From an uncultured Treponema sp. (GTDB lineage: Bacteria > Spirochaetota > Spirochaetia > Treponematales > Treponemataceae), in the NCBI GenBank assembly GCA_938045195.1, contig CALINC010000020.1:1-50907 (forward strand): a DNA stretch of 50,907 bases, written 5' to 3'. Every line of letters begins with the position of its first letter. Position 1 is the first letter of the stretch. Positions 15,393-23,729 of the stretch are shown in pieces. The notes under the pieces are model-generated. The model saw only the letters and a program-made list of their open reading frames with translations. It was not told the DNA's origin and ran no database searches. The position numbers and the translations under genes are program-made.

Positions 15393-15812
15393 CTATCTTA
15401 AGACCGACTGTGCTTGATTATATTGAAAGCCGGTCATCATACTCAAAAGCTGATACTGCATTTGAATTTTTAACACATTCATTGCTTCTTCTTCAGGGTT
15501 CACATTATTCCCGTTTGCTTTTTCTTCGGTTAAATAATCCAAAACCCTGCGAGGTTCTACAGTTCTATAGTCAATAACATCATTCGACTTTATGTGCAAT
15601 GGATGTGTTGTTGCAAGCTCAAACGCCCCGTCTGCTCTTTTTTCGGAATCGAATGCCCGCTTTAACTCGGATTCAAAATTAACAACTGTCCGCTTAAAAT
15701 TAGGCACATCCGAATTCGCCAAATTGTTGGAAGTAACGGCATACCGCAATGAATTAACATCCAGTGCCCTGTGTAAAATATCCGTTGTTCTTAAAAAACT
15801 CTGTAAACCCAT
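15393..15812 (-). CDS. flgB: Flagellar basal-body rod protein FlgB
   Basis: A 139-residue rod protein with the FlgB pattern: LHRALDVNSLRYAVTSNNLANSDVPN at the N terminus (residues about 12-38, described here by key residues LRYAVTSNNLAN), a variable middle, and NPEEEAMNVLKIQMQYQLL helix near the C terminus. FlgB is the rod subunit nearest the MS ring. It opens the flagellar block after hslU, with a 92-nt gap holding a possible sigma28-like promoter. AGGGGG precedes the ATG at 15810-15812. Confidence 0.94.
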   Translation of the reverse strand: MGLQSFLRTTDILHRALDVNSLRYAVTSNNLANSDVPNFKRTVVNFESELKRAFDSEKRADGAFELATTHPLHIKSNDVIDYRTVEPRRVLDYLTEEKANGNNVNPEEEAMNVLKIQMQYQLLSMMTGFQYNQAQSVLR

Positions 15813-15837
15813 AAGTCCCCCTAATCCTATACATCTA

Positions 15838-15864
15838 TTTTCGGCAAATTAAAAAATTGCTTAA
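15838..15864 (-). promoter_or_regulatory. Candidate FliA (sigma28)-type promoter for flgB
   Basis: On the minus strand: TTAA (15861-15864), 15-nt spacer, GCCGAAAA (15838-15845). The consensus is TAAA-N15-GCCGATAA, so the -10 matches 7 of 8 and the -35 core 3 of 4. A start near 15831 would give an 18-nt leader ahead of flgB. No convincing sigma70 promoter is visible in the hslU-flgB gap. Confidence 0.35.
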
Positions 15865-15904
15865 ACGGTTTTTTAATGCAATATATAGCCTCATATTTTT
15901 AAAA

Positions 15905-17440
15905 TTACAGAATATAGCGCGAAAGGTCCTGATCCTGGACTATATCCTTTAACCTTTCATCAACATAATCCACATCAATTTTTATTGTTTGACCTTTCAT
16001 TTCGCTTGCATTGAATGAAATATCTTCTACCAACATTTCCATAATGGTATGGAGCCGTCTTGCCCCGATGTTCTCGTTTTTTGAATTAACATCGGCAGCT
16101 AAAAAACTCATTCGATCTATTGCCGCATCGGTAAATTCAATTTTAACATCTTCAGTTTTCAAAAGCTCCGCATATTGTTTTGTCAAAGCATTTTTCGGTT
16201 CAATTAAAATGCGTTTGAAGTCTTCAGCATGTAAGGATTCCAATTCAACCCGCAACGGAAATCTGCCTTGAAATTCGGGAATTAAGTCGCTCGGCTTTGA
16301 AACGCTGAAAGCTCCGGCAGCAATAAAGAGAATATGGGTGGTATCTACAACGCCGTATTTTGTAGAAACATTAGAACCTTCAACAATCGGAAGAATATCC
16401 CGCTGAACGCCTTCCCGGGAAACATCGGGACCGCCTGAACCCCTCTCAGAACGGGAAGCCACTTTATCTATCTCATCGATAAATATAATGCCCATTTGCT
16501 CTACCCGCTGCTTTGCTTCATCGGCAACTTTTTCGCGGTCAATCATTCGGTCAAGCTGCTCAGCCATAATAATTTCGCGGGCTTCTTTTACGCTGACACT
16601 TTTCCTTCTCGGTTTCATTCCGCCCATAATCATATTTGAAATATTGGACATCGCACTTTCTATATCTTCCATATTTGAACCGCCTGCGATAAATTCAAAC
16701 GGCTGAGAAGAAGCAGGCTGAATAGTAACTTCAACCATTTTGTCTTCAAGTTTTTTTTCACGGAGCATAATGCGGAACTTTTCCCGCGTACCGCTCATAT
16801 CGTTTTGCTGAGTCTTATCTCCTTCATGAGCGAGCTCAACCGCCGCTTGCTTTTCTATGATAGGTTCTCCCTCTTTGCGTACCGTAATTTTTATCGGAAT
16901 AACATCTTCGCTTTCATTTTGAGACGAAGCGGTTTTTTTATTTGAACCGGGCAACAGCAAATCCAACAAAGATTCTTCGGTATTTTTTTCAGCCTGTACT
17001 TTTACGGTTTCCTGCATTTCGCTTTTTACCATATTAAAACCGACTGCCATTAAATCGCGAATCATAGATTCCACATCACGTCCGACATAGCCGACTTCAG
17101 TATATTTTGTTGCTTCAATTTTTAAAAAGGGGGCTCCTGAAAGTTTTGCAAGACGGCGGGCAATTTCGGTTTTTCCAACGCCGGTCGGTCCTATCATTAA
17201 AATATTTTTAGGCGCAATTTCATCACGGATTTCTTCGGGTAATTGTAATCTTCTCATGCGGTTCCGCAGTGCTATTGCAACTGCCCGCTTTGCTTTTTGC
17301 TGCCCAATAATATATTTATCAAGCTCTAAAACGGTTTGTTTCGGTGTAAGTGCAGAAGCTAAGTCCGCAGTTTTCATATTGGAAAGTGCAGGAAGTTTTT
17401 TATCTTCCGCAGTTTGTGTAACGGGTTTTTCGTCGCTCAT
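15905..17440 (-). CDS. hslU: HslUV protease ATPase subunit HslU
   Basis: A 511-residue AAA+ unfoldase that feeds proteins to the HslV peptidase. The N terminus has TPKQTVLELDKYIIGQ, then Walker A GPTGVGKTE. The pore motif GYVGRDVE and Walker B GIIFIDEID with sensor and arginine residues follow, and the C-terminal domain ends in LSRYIL, the tail that activates HslV. It is longer than the usual 440-460 residues because the inserted I domain (residues about 145-265) is expanded and charged. The start is ATG 17438-17440, overlapping the hslV stop as TAATG, with GGAGGAA upstream; the open frame itself reaches 17482. Confidence 0.96.
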   Translation of the reverse strand: MSDEKPVTQTAEDKKLPALSNMKTADLASALTPKQTVLELDKYIIGQQKAKRAVAIALRNRMRRLQLPEEIRDEIAPKNILMIGPTGVGKTEIARRLAKLSGAPFLKIEATKYTEVGYVGRDVESMIRDLMAVGFNMVKSEMQETVKVQAEKNTEESLLDLLLPGSNKKTASSQNESEDVIPIKITVRKEGEPIIEKQAAVELAHEGDKTQQNDMSGTREKFRIMLREKKLEDKMVEVTIQPASSQPFEFIAGGSNMEDIESAMSNISNMIMGGMKPRRKSVSVKEAREIIMAEQLDRMIDREKVADEAKQRVEQMGIIFIDEIDKVASRSERGSGGPDVSREGVQRDILPIVEGSNVSTKYGVVDTTHILFIAAGAFSVSKPSDLIPEFQGRFPLRVELESLHAEDFKRILIEPKNALTKQYAELLKTEDVKIEFTDAAIDRMSFLAADVNSKNENIGARRLHTIMEMLVEDISFNASEMKGQTIKIDVDYVDERLKDIVQDQDLSRYIL

Positions 17441-17976
17441 TATATTTCCTCCATAATAATATTTCCATTTGTGTAAATACAAATTTTTCCGGCAATCGCT
17501 AAACTCTTTTCGGCAATTTCCCGTGCGGAAAGCTCAGTATTTTGCATTAACGCAAGGGCAGAAGCATAGGCATAGTTCCCGCCCGATCCTATCGCCAAAA
17601 CATTCTCTTCAGGCTCAATGACATCGCCATTACCCGAAATTAAAAGCGTGGTTTTTACGTCGGCAACCAAAAGGAGTGCTTCAAGATTTTTAAGCATCTT
17701 ATCTGTCCGCCAATCTTTTGCAAGTTCTACGGCAGCACGGGTTAAATCTCCGGAATATTCTTTTACCCTGTTTTCAAACTTTTCCAAAAGTGTAAATGCG
17801 TCTGCCGTAGCTCCGGCAAAACCTGTTATGATTTTCCCATCATAAATTTTTCGCACCTTTCTGGCATTTCCTTTCATCACGGTTTCGCCCATAGTAACTT
17901 GCCCGTCGCCTGCCATTACAATTTTTCCGTTTCTCCGTACGGCAATAACCGTAGTACTTCTTACCTTATTCTTCAT
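17440..17976 (-). CDS. hslV: HslUV protease peptidase subunit HslV
   Basis: A 178-residue threonine peptidase forming the core of the bacterial proteasome-like HslUV complex. The active-site stretch TTVIAVRRNGKIVMAGDGQVTMG is present (T, S, D, K and G residues of the family). Unlike the common form, where the catalytic threonine directly follows Met1, it is preceded here by MKNKVRS, so seven residues must be removed to expose Thr8. A TTG 18 nt further upstream (17994) is in frame, but ATG 17974-17976 with GGGGG upstream is the better start. It overlaps hslU by one base. Confidence 0.94.
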   Translation of the reverse strand: MKNKVRSTTVIAVRRNGKIVMAGDGQVTMGETVMKGNARKVRKIYDGKIITGFAGATADAFTLLEKFENRVKEYSGDLTRAAVELAKDWRTDKMLKNLEALLLVADVKTTLLISGNGDVIEPEENVLAIGSGGNYAYASALALMQNTELSAREIAEKSLAIAGKICIYTNGNIIMEEI

Positions 17977-17996
17977 ATATCCCCCTGTGGTCAACT

Positions 17997-18067
17997 CATA
18001 GGCACCTCGTAAAAAATCTTATTGAATTTTTATAGGTACCCTCATAACACACAATAAAATTTACGAG
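17997..18067 (-). repeat. Short repeats in the xerC-hslV gap
   Basis: On the plus strand TCATAGGCACCTCGTA (17997-18012) and TTATAGGTACCCTCATAA (18030-18047) are imperfect copies 33 nt apart. CTCGTAAA (18006-18013) also pairs with TTTACGAG (18060-18067), whose last part is the xerC stop codon. The hairpin lacks a clean GC-rich stem, so terminator function is uncertain. Confidence 0.4.
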
Positions 18068-18978
18068 TGCGGATGCGCTTTCTTATAAAGAGAATGCAGC
18101 TGCTCCGCAGTTATGTGTGTATACCGCTGTGTGGTTGAAACGCTTGCATGACCTAGCATCTCTTGCACCACCCGTATATCGGCTCCCCGCGTTACCAGTG
18201 TTGAAGCAAAACTATGCCGAAACGCATGGGGCGAAAGCCGTTTTAATTCGGGAGAGACACTTACATAGCGGTCAATAATATAGCGGATACCGCGCACCGT
18301 AAGCGGTTGTCCCAGTCTGTTTAAAAAAACAGCATCACGAACATTTCCCGATTCATCAATTTGTTTTGTATCTTGCCGTTTTTGTAATAGCTTTTCCCGC
18401 TCGGCAAAATAAGTTTTTAATCTTTCCTTTGCAAAGTCCGCAAAAAAAACCTTCCTTTCCTTTTTTCCTTTTCCGAAAACAATAGCGGAAGAAAAAGAGG
18501 AAGAAAAATCTTTCATATCCAAGCCGGCAAGTTCCGAAACACGGCAGCCTGTGGAATACAGCGAAGAAAACAAAGCTTCGTCCCGCGCTGCCCATAAAAT
18601 ATTTTTATTTGCAGGCAAAGCACAAAAGTTCTTTGCCTGAGCCGGAAACATAAACACCGGAAGTTTTTGCGGTATTTTTAAATTCCGTAATGCAAGTACC
18701 GGATTTGTTTTTGTTAAATTCTTTTTAACCGCATATTTATAAAAACCTCGAAGCGAAGAAAGCATTCTATTTATTGAAGCAGCTGCAAATTTTTTATCCG
18801 CTAATTCCGCAGCAAAAATCCGTATATCCGATGTTGAAACTTCAAATACGTTTAAATTCAATTCTGCAAGCCATGTATCAAAAATAAATAAATCATTTTT
18901 ATAAGAATTAATAGTGGCTTCCGTAAACTGTCTTACTCCGGTGTTATACGCAAGATAGTCTTCAAAAATTTTATTCAT
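18061..18978 (-). CDS. xerC: Tyrosine recombinase XerC
   Basis: A 305-residue tyrosine recombinase. The N-terminal SAM-like domain starts MNKIFEDYLAYN. The catalytic set is visible: Arg in STGCRVSELAG, Lys in GKGKKERKV, His-Arg in SPHAFRHSFAS, His in LGHASVSTTQRYTHI with the nucleophile tyrosine. XerC and XerD resolve chromosome dimers at dif during division. The frame opens at 19008, but ATG 18976-18978 is chosen because GAGGAA lies 5 nt upstream, inside the last codons of topA, giving an 8-nt overlap and probable translational coupling. Confidence 0.9.
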   Translation of the reverse strand: MNKIFEDYLAYNTGVRQFTEATINSYKNDLFIFDTWLAELNLNVFEVSTSDIRIFAAELADKKFAAASINRMLSSLRGFYKYAVKKNLTKTNPVLALRNLKIPQKLPVFMFPAQAKNFCALPANKNILWAARDEALFSSLYSTGCRVSELAGLDMKDFSSSFSSAIVFGKGKKERKVFFADFAKERLKTYFAEREKLLQKRQDTKQIDESGNVRDAVFLNRLGQPLTVRGIRYIIDRYVSVSPELKRLSPHAFRHSFASTLVTRGADIRVVQEMLGHASVSTTQRYTHITAEQLHSLYKKAHPHS

Positions 18979-21148
18979 CTTTTTCCTCAACATCTTCAAC
19001 GCCCTCAACCACCGTATGCAAATAATCGCATTCGGGATTTATACAGGCTTTATAGCTTCCGTGTTTTTTATCGTATTTTTCTACCATAAACCAGCCGCAT
19101 TTCGGGCAAACCGCATTGATAGGTTTAAAGTGCGAAATAAAATCGCAGTTTGGAAAATTACTGCAACCGTAAAATTCTTTACCTTTACCTTTTGCTTTAC
19201 GAGCAATAATATCTCCGCCGCAGCCTTCACGCGGGCATTTTGCAAGCGGAATAGATTTTGTATTTTTACATTCGGGAAATCCGGTACATGCAAGAAAAAA
19301 TCCGAACCGTCCCAATTTTTTTACCATCGGCTTTCCGCATTTCTCGCATATAATATCGGTTTTTTCATCGAGCGAACCTTTGATACTTTCGACGCTTTCC
19401 ATGGCGGCATCAACCTGTTCTTTAAATGTGCCGTAAAAACTATGCATCAAATCCGGCCATTCGATTTTATTTTCTTCAACTTCATCAAGTTTGTTTTCCA
19501 TTCCGGCAGTAAAATTTACATCAACAATGTCCGAAAAGTTTTTTATTAAAAGCGTATTTATTATTTTTCCCAGTTGCGTAGGTACGAGCTGTTTGTTGGA
19601 ACGGGTTACATAATACCGCTCAAGTAAAACCGAAATAATCGGAGCATAGGTAGACGGCCGCCCTATTCCTTTTTCTTCAAGCATTTTTACAATACTTGCG
19701 TCCGTATAACGGGCAGGCCCTTGTGTAAAGTGCTGTTCAGGGCGGAGTTTTTCAACACCTACTTCTTCACCCGTTTTCATTGCAGGAAGAGCAAAACCTT
19801 TTTCATCTTTTGAAATTAACGTTTTTGTAATATTATAAAAACCGTATTCGACAATAGCAGTAGAAGCAGCACGGAAAACCGCCTCGCCCGCTTCAATTTC
19901 GTAACTTGAAGTTTTTGTCTTAGCGTTTTTCATTTGGCTTGCAACAAAGCGTTCCCAAATAAGCGAATACAACCTAAGCTGGTCACGTGTTAAATAATCT
20001 TTTAGATATGCAGGTGTGTACTCAACGTATGTAGGGCGGATACCCTCGTGTGCGTCTTGAGCTTTTTTACCTACAGAATATTCAATATGCGCTTCCGGTA
20101 AGTCGGCGGGATAATTTTTTCCTATCCAATCGCGCACGCTTTTAATTGCAACTTCCGAAATTCTAACTGAGTCGGTACGCATATAGGTAATTAAACCGAT
20201 GCGGCTAGAACCTACTGCCACCCCCTCATAAAGCTGTTGAGCGACCTGCATGGTTTTTTTTGAAGTAAAACCGATTCTGTTTGCCGCCGTTTGTTGTAAG
20301 GTTGACGTGGTAAACGGCGGACGCGGCTTTATACTTTTTTCAACGGTTTTTATATCTGCAATTTTTGCAGGAAGCGCGTGTAATTCTTGTATAATTGAAT
20401 TTACTTCTTTTTCATTTTTTAATTCAGGTTTATTATTTTTGTATTTTATCAACTGGGCTTCAAAAGATGTTTTTCCGTATTTAAGATCGGCATCAAGTGT
20501 CCAATATTCATCGGGGATAAAATTTTCAACTTCGGTTTCACGCTCGCAAATTAGACGCAATGCAACTGATTGTACCCGCCCAGCCGATAAACCGTTTTTT
20601 ACTTTTTGCCAAAGAAGCGGAGAAAGGCTGTAACCGACGAGCCTATCCAAAACACGCCGCGCTTTTTGCGCATTAACCTTTCCCATATCAATGTCGGCAG
20701 GATGTTTTACCGATTCTTGAATTGCTGCCGGTGTAATCTCATTAAATACGATCCGTTTAATAGGCACTTCGCTTTCATGTATAAATGCCTCATGCAAATG
20801 GAATGCAATCGCTTCACCCTCTCTATCATTATCACTTGCAAGAAATACAAAAGAAGATTTTTTTGCTTCCTTTTTTAATTCGCGTAAAATTTTTGCTCTG
20901 CCATGAACGGTTATATATTCGGGCATAAAATTATTTTGAATATCTATTGCAAGCCGCGATTTAGGCAAATCGATTAAATGCCCCATCGAAGCCCGCACAA
21001 CATAATCTTTTCCCAAATATTTTTCAATAGTCTTTGCTTTCGCAGGAGATTCAACTATAACAAGATACCGATTATTTTCAACCGGCTTCTTTTTTTGTGA
21101 AGTTTTAGTTTTTTTCTTCATCTCTTTGTCTTCTGCAACTTTGTCCAT
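18971..21148 (-). CDS. topA: DNA topoisomerase I
   Basis: A 725-residue type IA topoisomerase that relaxes negative supercoils. The Toprim domain begins RYLVIVESPAKAKTIEKYLG near residue 28. DNDREGEAIAFHL gives the metal-binding acidic residues, and the nucleophile tyrosine is in GLITYMRTDSVRIS. The C terminus has three four-cysteine zinc-ribbon units starting at about residues 598, 645 and 685 (CEKCGKP, CPREGCGG, CPKCGWF). A lysine-rich N-terminal extension precedes the Toprim domain. It sits between dprA and xerC in the minus-strand run. Confidence 0.97.
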   Translation of the reverse strand: MDKVAEDKEMKKKTKTSQKKKPVENNRYLVIVESPAKAKTIEKYLGKDYVVRASMGHLIDLPKSRLAIDIQNNFMPEYITVHGRAKILRELKKEAKKSSFVFLASDNDREGEAIAFHLHEAFIHESEVPIKRIVFNEITPAAIQESVKHPADIDMGKVNAQKARRVLDRLVGYSLSPLLWQKVKNGLSAGRVQSVALRLICERETEVENFIPDEYWTLDADLKYGKTSFEAQLIKYKNNKPELKNEKEVNSIIQELHALPAKIADIKTVEKSIKPRPPFTTSTLQQTAANRIGFTSKKTMQVAQQLYEGVAVGSSRIGLITYMRTDSVRISEVAIKSVRDWIGKNYPADLPEAHIEYSVGKKAQDAHEGIRPTYVEYTPAYLKDYLTRDQLRLYSLIWERFVASQMKNAKTKTSSYEIEAGEAVFRAASTAIVEYGFYNITKTLISKDEKGFALPAMKTGEEVGVEKLRPEQHFTQGPARYTDASIVKMLEEKGIGRPSTYAPIISVLLERYYVTRSNKQLVPTQLGKIINTLLIKNFSDIVDVNFTAGMENKLDEVEENKIEWPDLMHSFYGTFKEQVDAAMESVESIKGSLDEKTDIICEKCGKPMVKKLGRFGFFLACTGFPECKNTKSIPLAKCPREGCGGDIIARKAKGKGKEFYGCSNFPNCDFISHFKPINAVCPKCGWFMVEKYDKKHGSYKACINPECDYLHTVVEGVEDVEEKDE

Positions 21149-21163
21149 ATATACCTCTTTAAT

Positions 21164-22096
21164 TTATCCGTTATGATCATTGAATAAATCCCGATTGTTT
21201 TTACGCGCAGGATATTTCCAATCTTCAAAAATATCGTTTACATTTGTTACTGCAACAGCACCCTGTGCTGCAAGTTCCGCACAGCCTGTATTTTGCGGAG
21301 AATCTAAAAGTTGTTTACAGACATAAACATCTCTTCCTTGTTCAAGAGCAAAGTCTCCCGTAATTAAAGCTCCGGATTTTTTAGGTGCCTCAACAATTAA
21401 AACCGAACGGGATAACCCCGATATAATCCGATTCCGTTCGGGAAATCGAAATGCAAGCGGTTCCGTACCCGGTGGATACTCACTTAAAATGCAGCCGCCG
21501 GCTTCTAAAATTTTTACGGCAAGCCGCTTATTGGCTGCAGGATAAATCCGCTCAACACCGCAGGCTAAAACCCCCGCCGTAATTTGAAAACCGTTTTCAG
21601 CTTCCAAACAACCGCGATGCGAATAAGCATCAATGCCGTATGCAAGTCCGGATACAACGGGGATACCGAACTCTGCAAAGGCTTTTCCAAAAGAGAGAGC
21701 TGCTTGTATACCCTCCCCCGTCGGATGACGGGTTCCCACCATTGCGATTGCGGGAATTTCCGCTTGTAAAAGCATACCCCGATAAAAAAGCATAAACGGA
21801 GCGTCCGGTATTTCTCTCAAAAGCGGAGGAAAATGCGTTTCATTAAACGAGACGGTTTTTATGCCGTACTGCTCCATAAGTTTTAAAGCATTGTCCGTCC
21901 GCTCTTTAATTTCATCCGTCTTATAATTTTTAGGATGAACGAGCCGCCCTACAATCTGTGAAATATCTTTTATAGAAAGTAATAAAAAATCTTTAAGCCC
22001 GTCAAGTTTTTCAGATAAGAGTAATTTTTCTCTTCCCCGTAAAAAACTGCATTGAGATAAGGCTATGTTTAAAATTTCTTTTTCAAGATTTTCCAT
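21164..22096 (-). CDS. dprA: DNA-processing protein DprA/Smf
   Basis: A 310-residue DprA family protein. The Rossmann-like core shows MVGTRHPTGEG, SGLAYGIDAYSHRG, GVERIYPAANKRL and SGALITGDFALEQGRDVYV in order. In competent bacteria DprA loads RecA onto incoming single-stranded DNA; many non-competent bacteria keep it. The N-terminal ~80 residues form the helical extension. The C-terminal winged-helix domain seen in some homologues appears to be absent. It lies 15 nt upstream of topA. Confidence 0.94.
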   Translation of the reverse strand: MENLEKEILNIALSQCSFLRGREKLLLSEKLDGLKDFLLLSIKDISQIVGRLVHPKNYKTDEIKERTDNALKLMEQYGIKTVSFNETHFPPLLREIPDAPFMLFYRGMLLQAEIPAIAMVGTRHPTGEGIQAALSFGKAFAEFGIPVVSGLAYGIDAYSHRGCLEAENGFQITAGVLACGVERIYPAANKRLAVKILEAGGCILSEYPPGTEPLAFRFPERNRIISGLSRSVLIVEAPKKSGALITGDFALEQGRDVYVCKQLLDSPQNTGCAELAAQGAVAVTNVNDIFEDWKYPARKNNRDLFNDHNG

Positions 22097-22113
22097 ACTA
22101 TCATTACCGCCGT

Positions 22114-22827
22114 TTATTTTTCCCGTATTAGTTTTATATTATTTTCAGCTTCTTTTTTTTGTTCCGCAGAACCGGTAAGCGAAATAATTTTTTCATAAGC
22201 CGATACGGCTTTTTCATTTTCACCTATCATATAATATGCGCGGGCAAGTAAAAACAAATGCTGTAAGGGCTTCTGTTCCCGTTCAACAACGCTTTCCAAA
22301 AGCGGAATTGCTTCTTGCGGTTTATCCAATTCAAATAAATACAAAACAGAAAGCGCAGAAATCGCCTTTGAATATTTCGGTTCTATTTCAATTGCCCGCT
22401 TATAAGATGAAACAGCCAAAGCATAATATCTTTTTTGTTCAATATCGGTTCCGGTTAATTCAAAATCCAAAGTATTTTTAGCAATCAAACTTGCAGCTAA
22501 ACCTACTTGATAAAAAATATTTTGATTTTCAGGATAGTATTCCAAAGCAGCTTTAAAACACTCCATGGCTTTTTTATACATCTTTTTATCCATATACCGC
22601 GAACCCAGCATTTTATACCAAACCCCGATTCTTCCTTCGGCAATGATAATATCGTCAACTCTGCGCTCATATTTTTTAATTGCTTCTTTTAATTCGGCTT
22701 CCGTAGCAGGACTGCTGACACCCTCTTCCAATTCCTGTAATCTTTTTATTCTGTTATTGTAATTACAAGCGGAAAAAAAAGCAAGAGAAAAAACTGCAAA
22801 TAGTAAAACTAAAAATCTTTTTTTCAT
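22114..22827 (-). CDS. TPR lipoprotein
   Basis: A 237-residue protein with a signal peptide ending in FFSAC, a spirochaetal lipobox with the lipidated cysteine at about residue 21. Residues 70-230 contain TPR-like units (GSRYMDKKMYKKAMECFKAAL; AVSSYKRAIEIEPKYSKAIS; LARAYYMIGENEKAVSAYEKII). Such lipoproteins usually act as periplasmic scaffolds. Lying between xerD and dprA just after ftsZ, it may help cell-envelope or division complexes, but no specific partner is shown. Confidence 0.85.
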   Translation of the reverse strand: MKKRFLVLLFAVFSLAFFSACNYNNRIKRLQELEEGVSSPATEAELKEAIKKYERRVDDIIIAEGRIGVWYKMLGSRYMDKKMYKKAMECFKAALEYYPENQNIFYQVGLAASLIAKNTLDFELTGTDIEQKRYYALAVSSYKRAIEIEPKYSKAISALSVLYLFELDKPQEAIPLLESVVEREQKPLQHLFLLARAYYMIGENEKAVSAYEKIISLTGSAEQKKEAENNIKLIREK

Positions 22828-22839
22828 TCCATAACCTCT

Positions 22840-23727
22840 TTAATCAAAAAACTTTTTATGATACATTTCCAACGATTTATTTTCAATGTGAGTATAAATC
22901 TGCGTTGTGGAAATATCCGAATGTCCCAGCAAACATTGTACCGAACGCAAGTCTGCCCCGCCGGCAAGCAAATGAGTAGCATAGGAATGACGAAGCGTAT
23001 GCACCTTAGTTTTAATTCCGGCACATAAAGAAAGCTCGTTTATTCTTTTCCATATACCTTTGCGGCTTATTTTTTGCCCGCGGTTATTTAAAAATACAGC
23101 TCCGCCGGTTAAAGAGTTTTCAGGATATTTAGGCTTTAACAGCTCTACGCGCGCTTGCGAAGTATAGCGGTAAAGCCAATACTTAGCTTCGCTTCCAAAC
23201 GGAACAATTCTTTCCTTATTTCCTTTTCCTGTAACCTTAATTAAATCTTCTTCGTAAAAAATATCTTCAATTTTCAAATTAACAATTTCGCTTACCCGTA
23301 ATCCGGAAGAATAAATAAGTTCAAACATTGCACGGTCGCGGATATTGTTCGGCGTATCTAAAGGAATTGCAGCAAATAATTTATCAATTTCCTCAAGAGA
23401 TAAAACACGCGGCAAAGTTTTTTCCCGTCTCGGTCTATCCAATGCTTCGCTAGGATTATCTTTCCGTACTCCCTCAAGAATTAAAAATTTAAAAAATGAA
23501 TTCAAGGCTGCAATATCTTTTGCGATTGTCTTTGCCATAATACCGGTTTTGGAGCGTGAAGAAATAAATTTAATACAATCCTCTTCATCGGCGTTTTCAA
23601 TAGCAACATGGGGCATCTGCTCTTGAAATAATTGTAAAGTGTTTATATAGGTTTGAGCAGTTGCCTTTGAATGAGATTCTGCTGAAATTAAAAAACCGTT
23701 AAACGCCCGAAGCTGTATGTTTGTCAA
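22840..23727 (-). CDS. xerD: Tyrosine recombinase XerD
   Basis: A 295-residue tyrosine recombinase. Catalytic residues are in SSGLRVSEIVNL (Arg), TGKGNKERIVP (Lys), VHTLRHSYATHLL (His, Arg) and LLGHSDISTTQIYTHI (His and the nucleophile Tyr). The pattern fits XerD better than XerC (for example LRHSYATHLL). It begins 2 nt after the ftsZ stop. A second, xerC-like recombinase lies 4 kb downstream in the same run, so both partners of dif recombination are transcribed with ftsZ. Confidence 0.88.
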   Translation of the reverse strand: MTNIQLRAFNGFLISAESHSKATAQTYINTLQLFQEQMPHVAIENADEEDCIKFISSRSKTGIMAKTIAKDIAALNSFFKFLILEGVRKDNPSEALDRPRREKTLPRVLSLEEIDKLFAAIPLDTPNNIRDRAMFELIYSSGLRVSEIVNLKIEDIFYEEDLIKVTGKGNKERIVPFGSEAKYWLYRYTSQARVELLKPKYPENSLTGGAVFLNNRGQKISRKGIWKRINELSLCAGIKTKVHTLRHSYATHLLAGGADLRSVQCLLGHSDISTTQIYTHIENKSLEMYHKKFFD

Positions 23728-23729
23728 AT

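Noticed and set aside
15158..15577. 139-codon frame on the plus strand
   Set aside because: It spans hairpin elements and the antisense of flgB; no binding site.
19016..19549. 177-codon plus-strand frame opposite topA
   Set aside because: Antisense shadow; Phe-rich composition mirrors Lys/Glu codons of topA.
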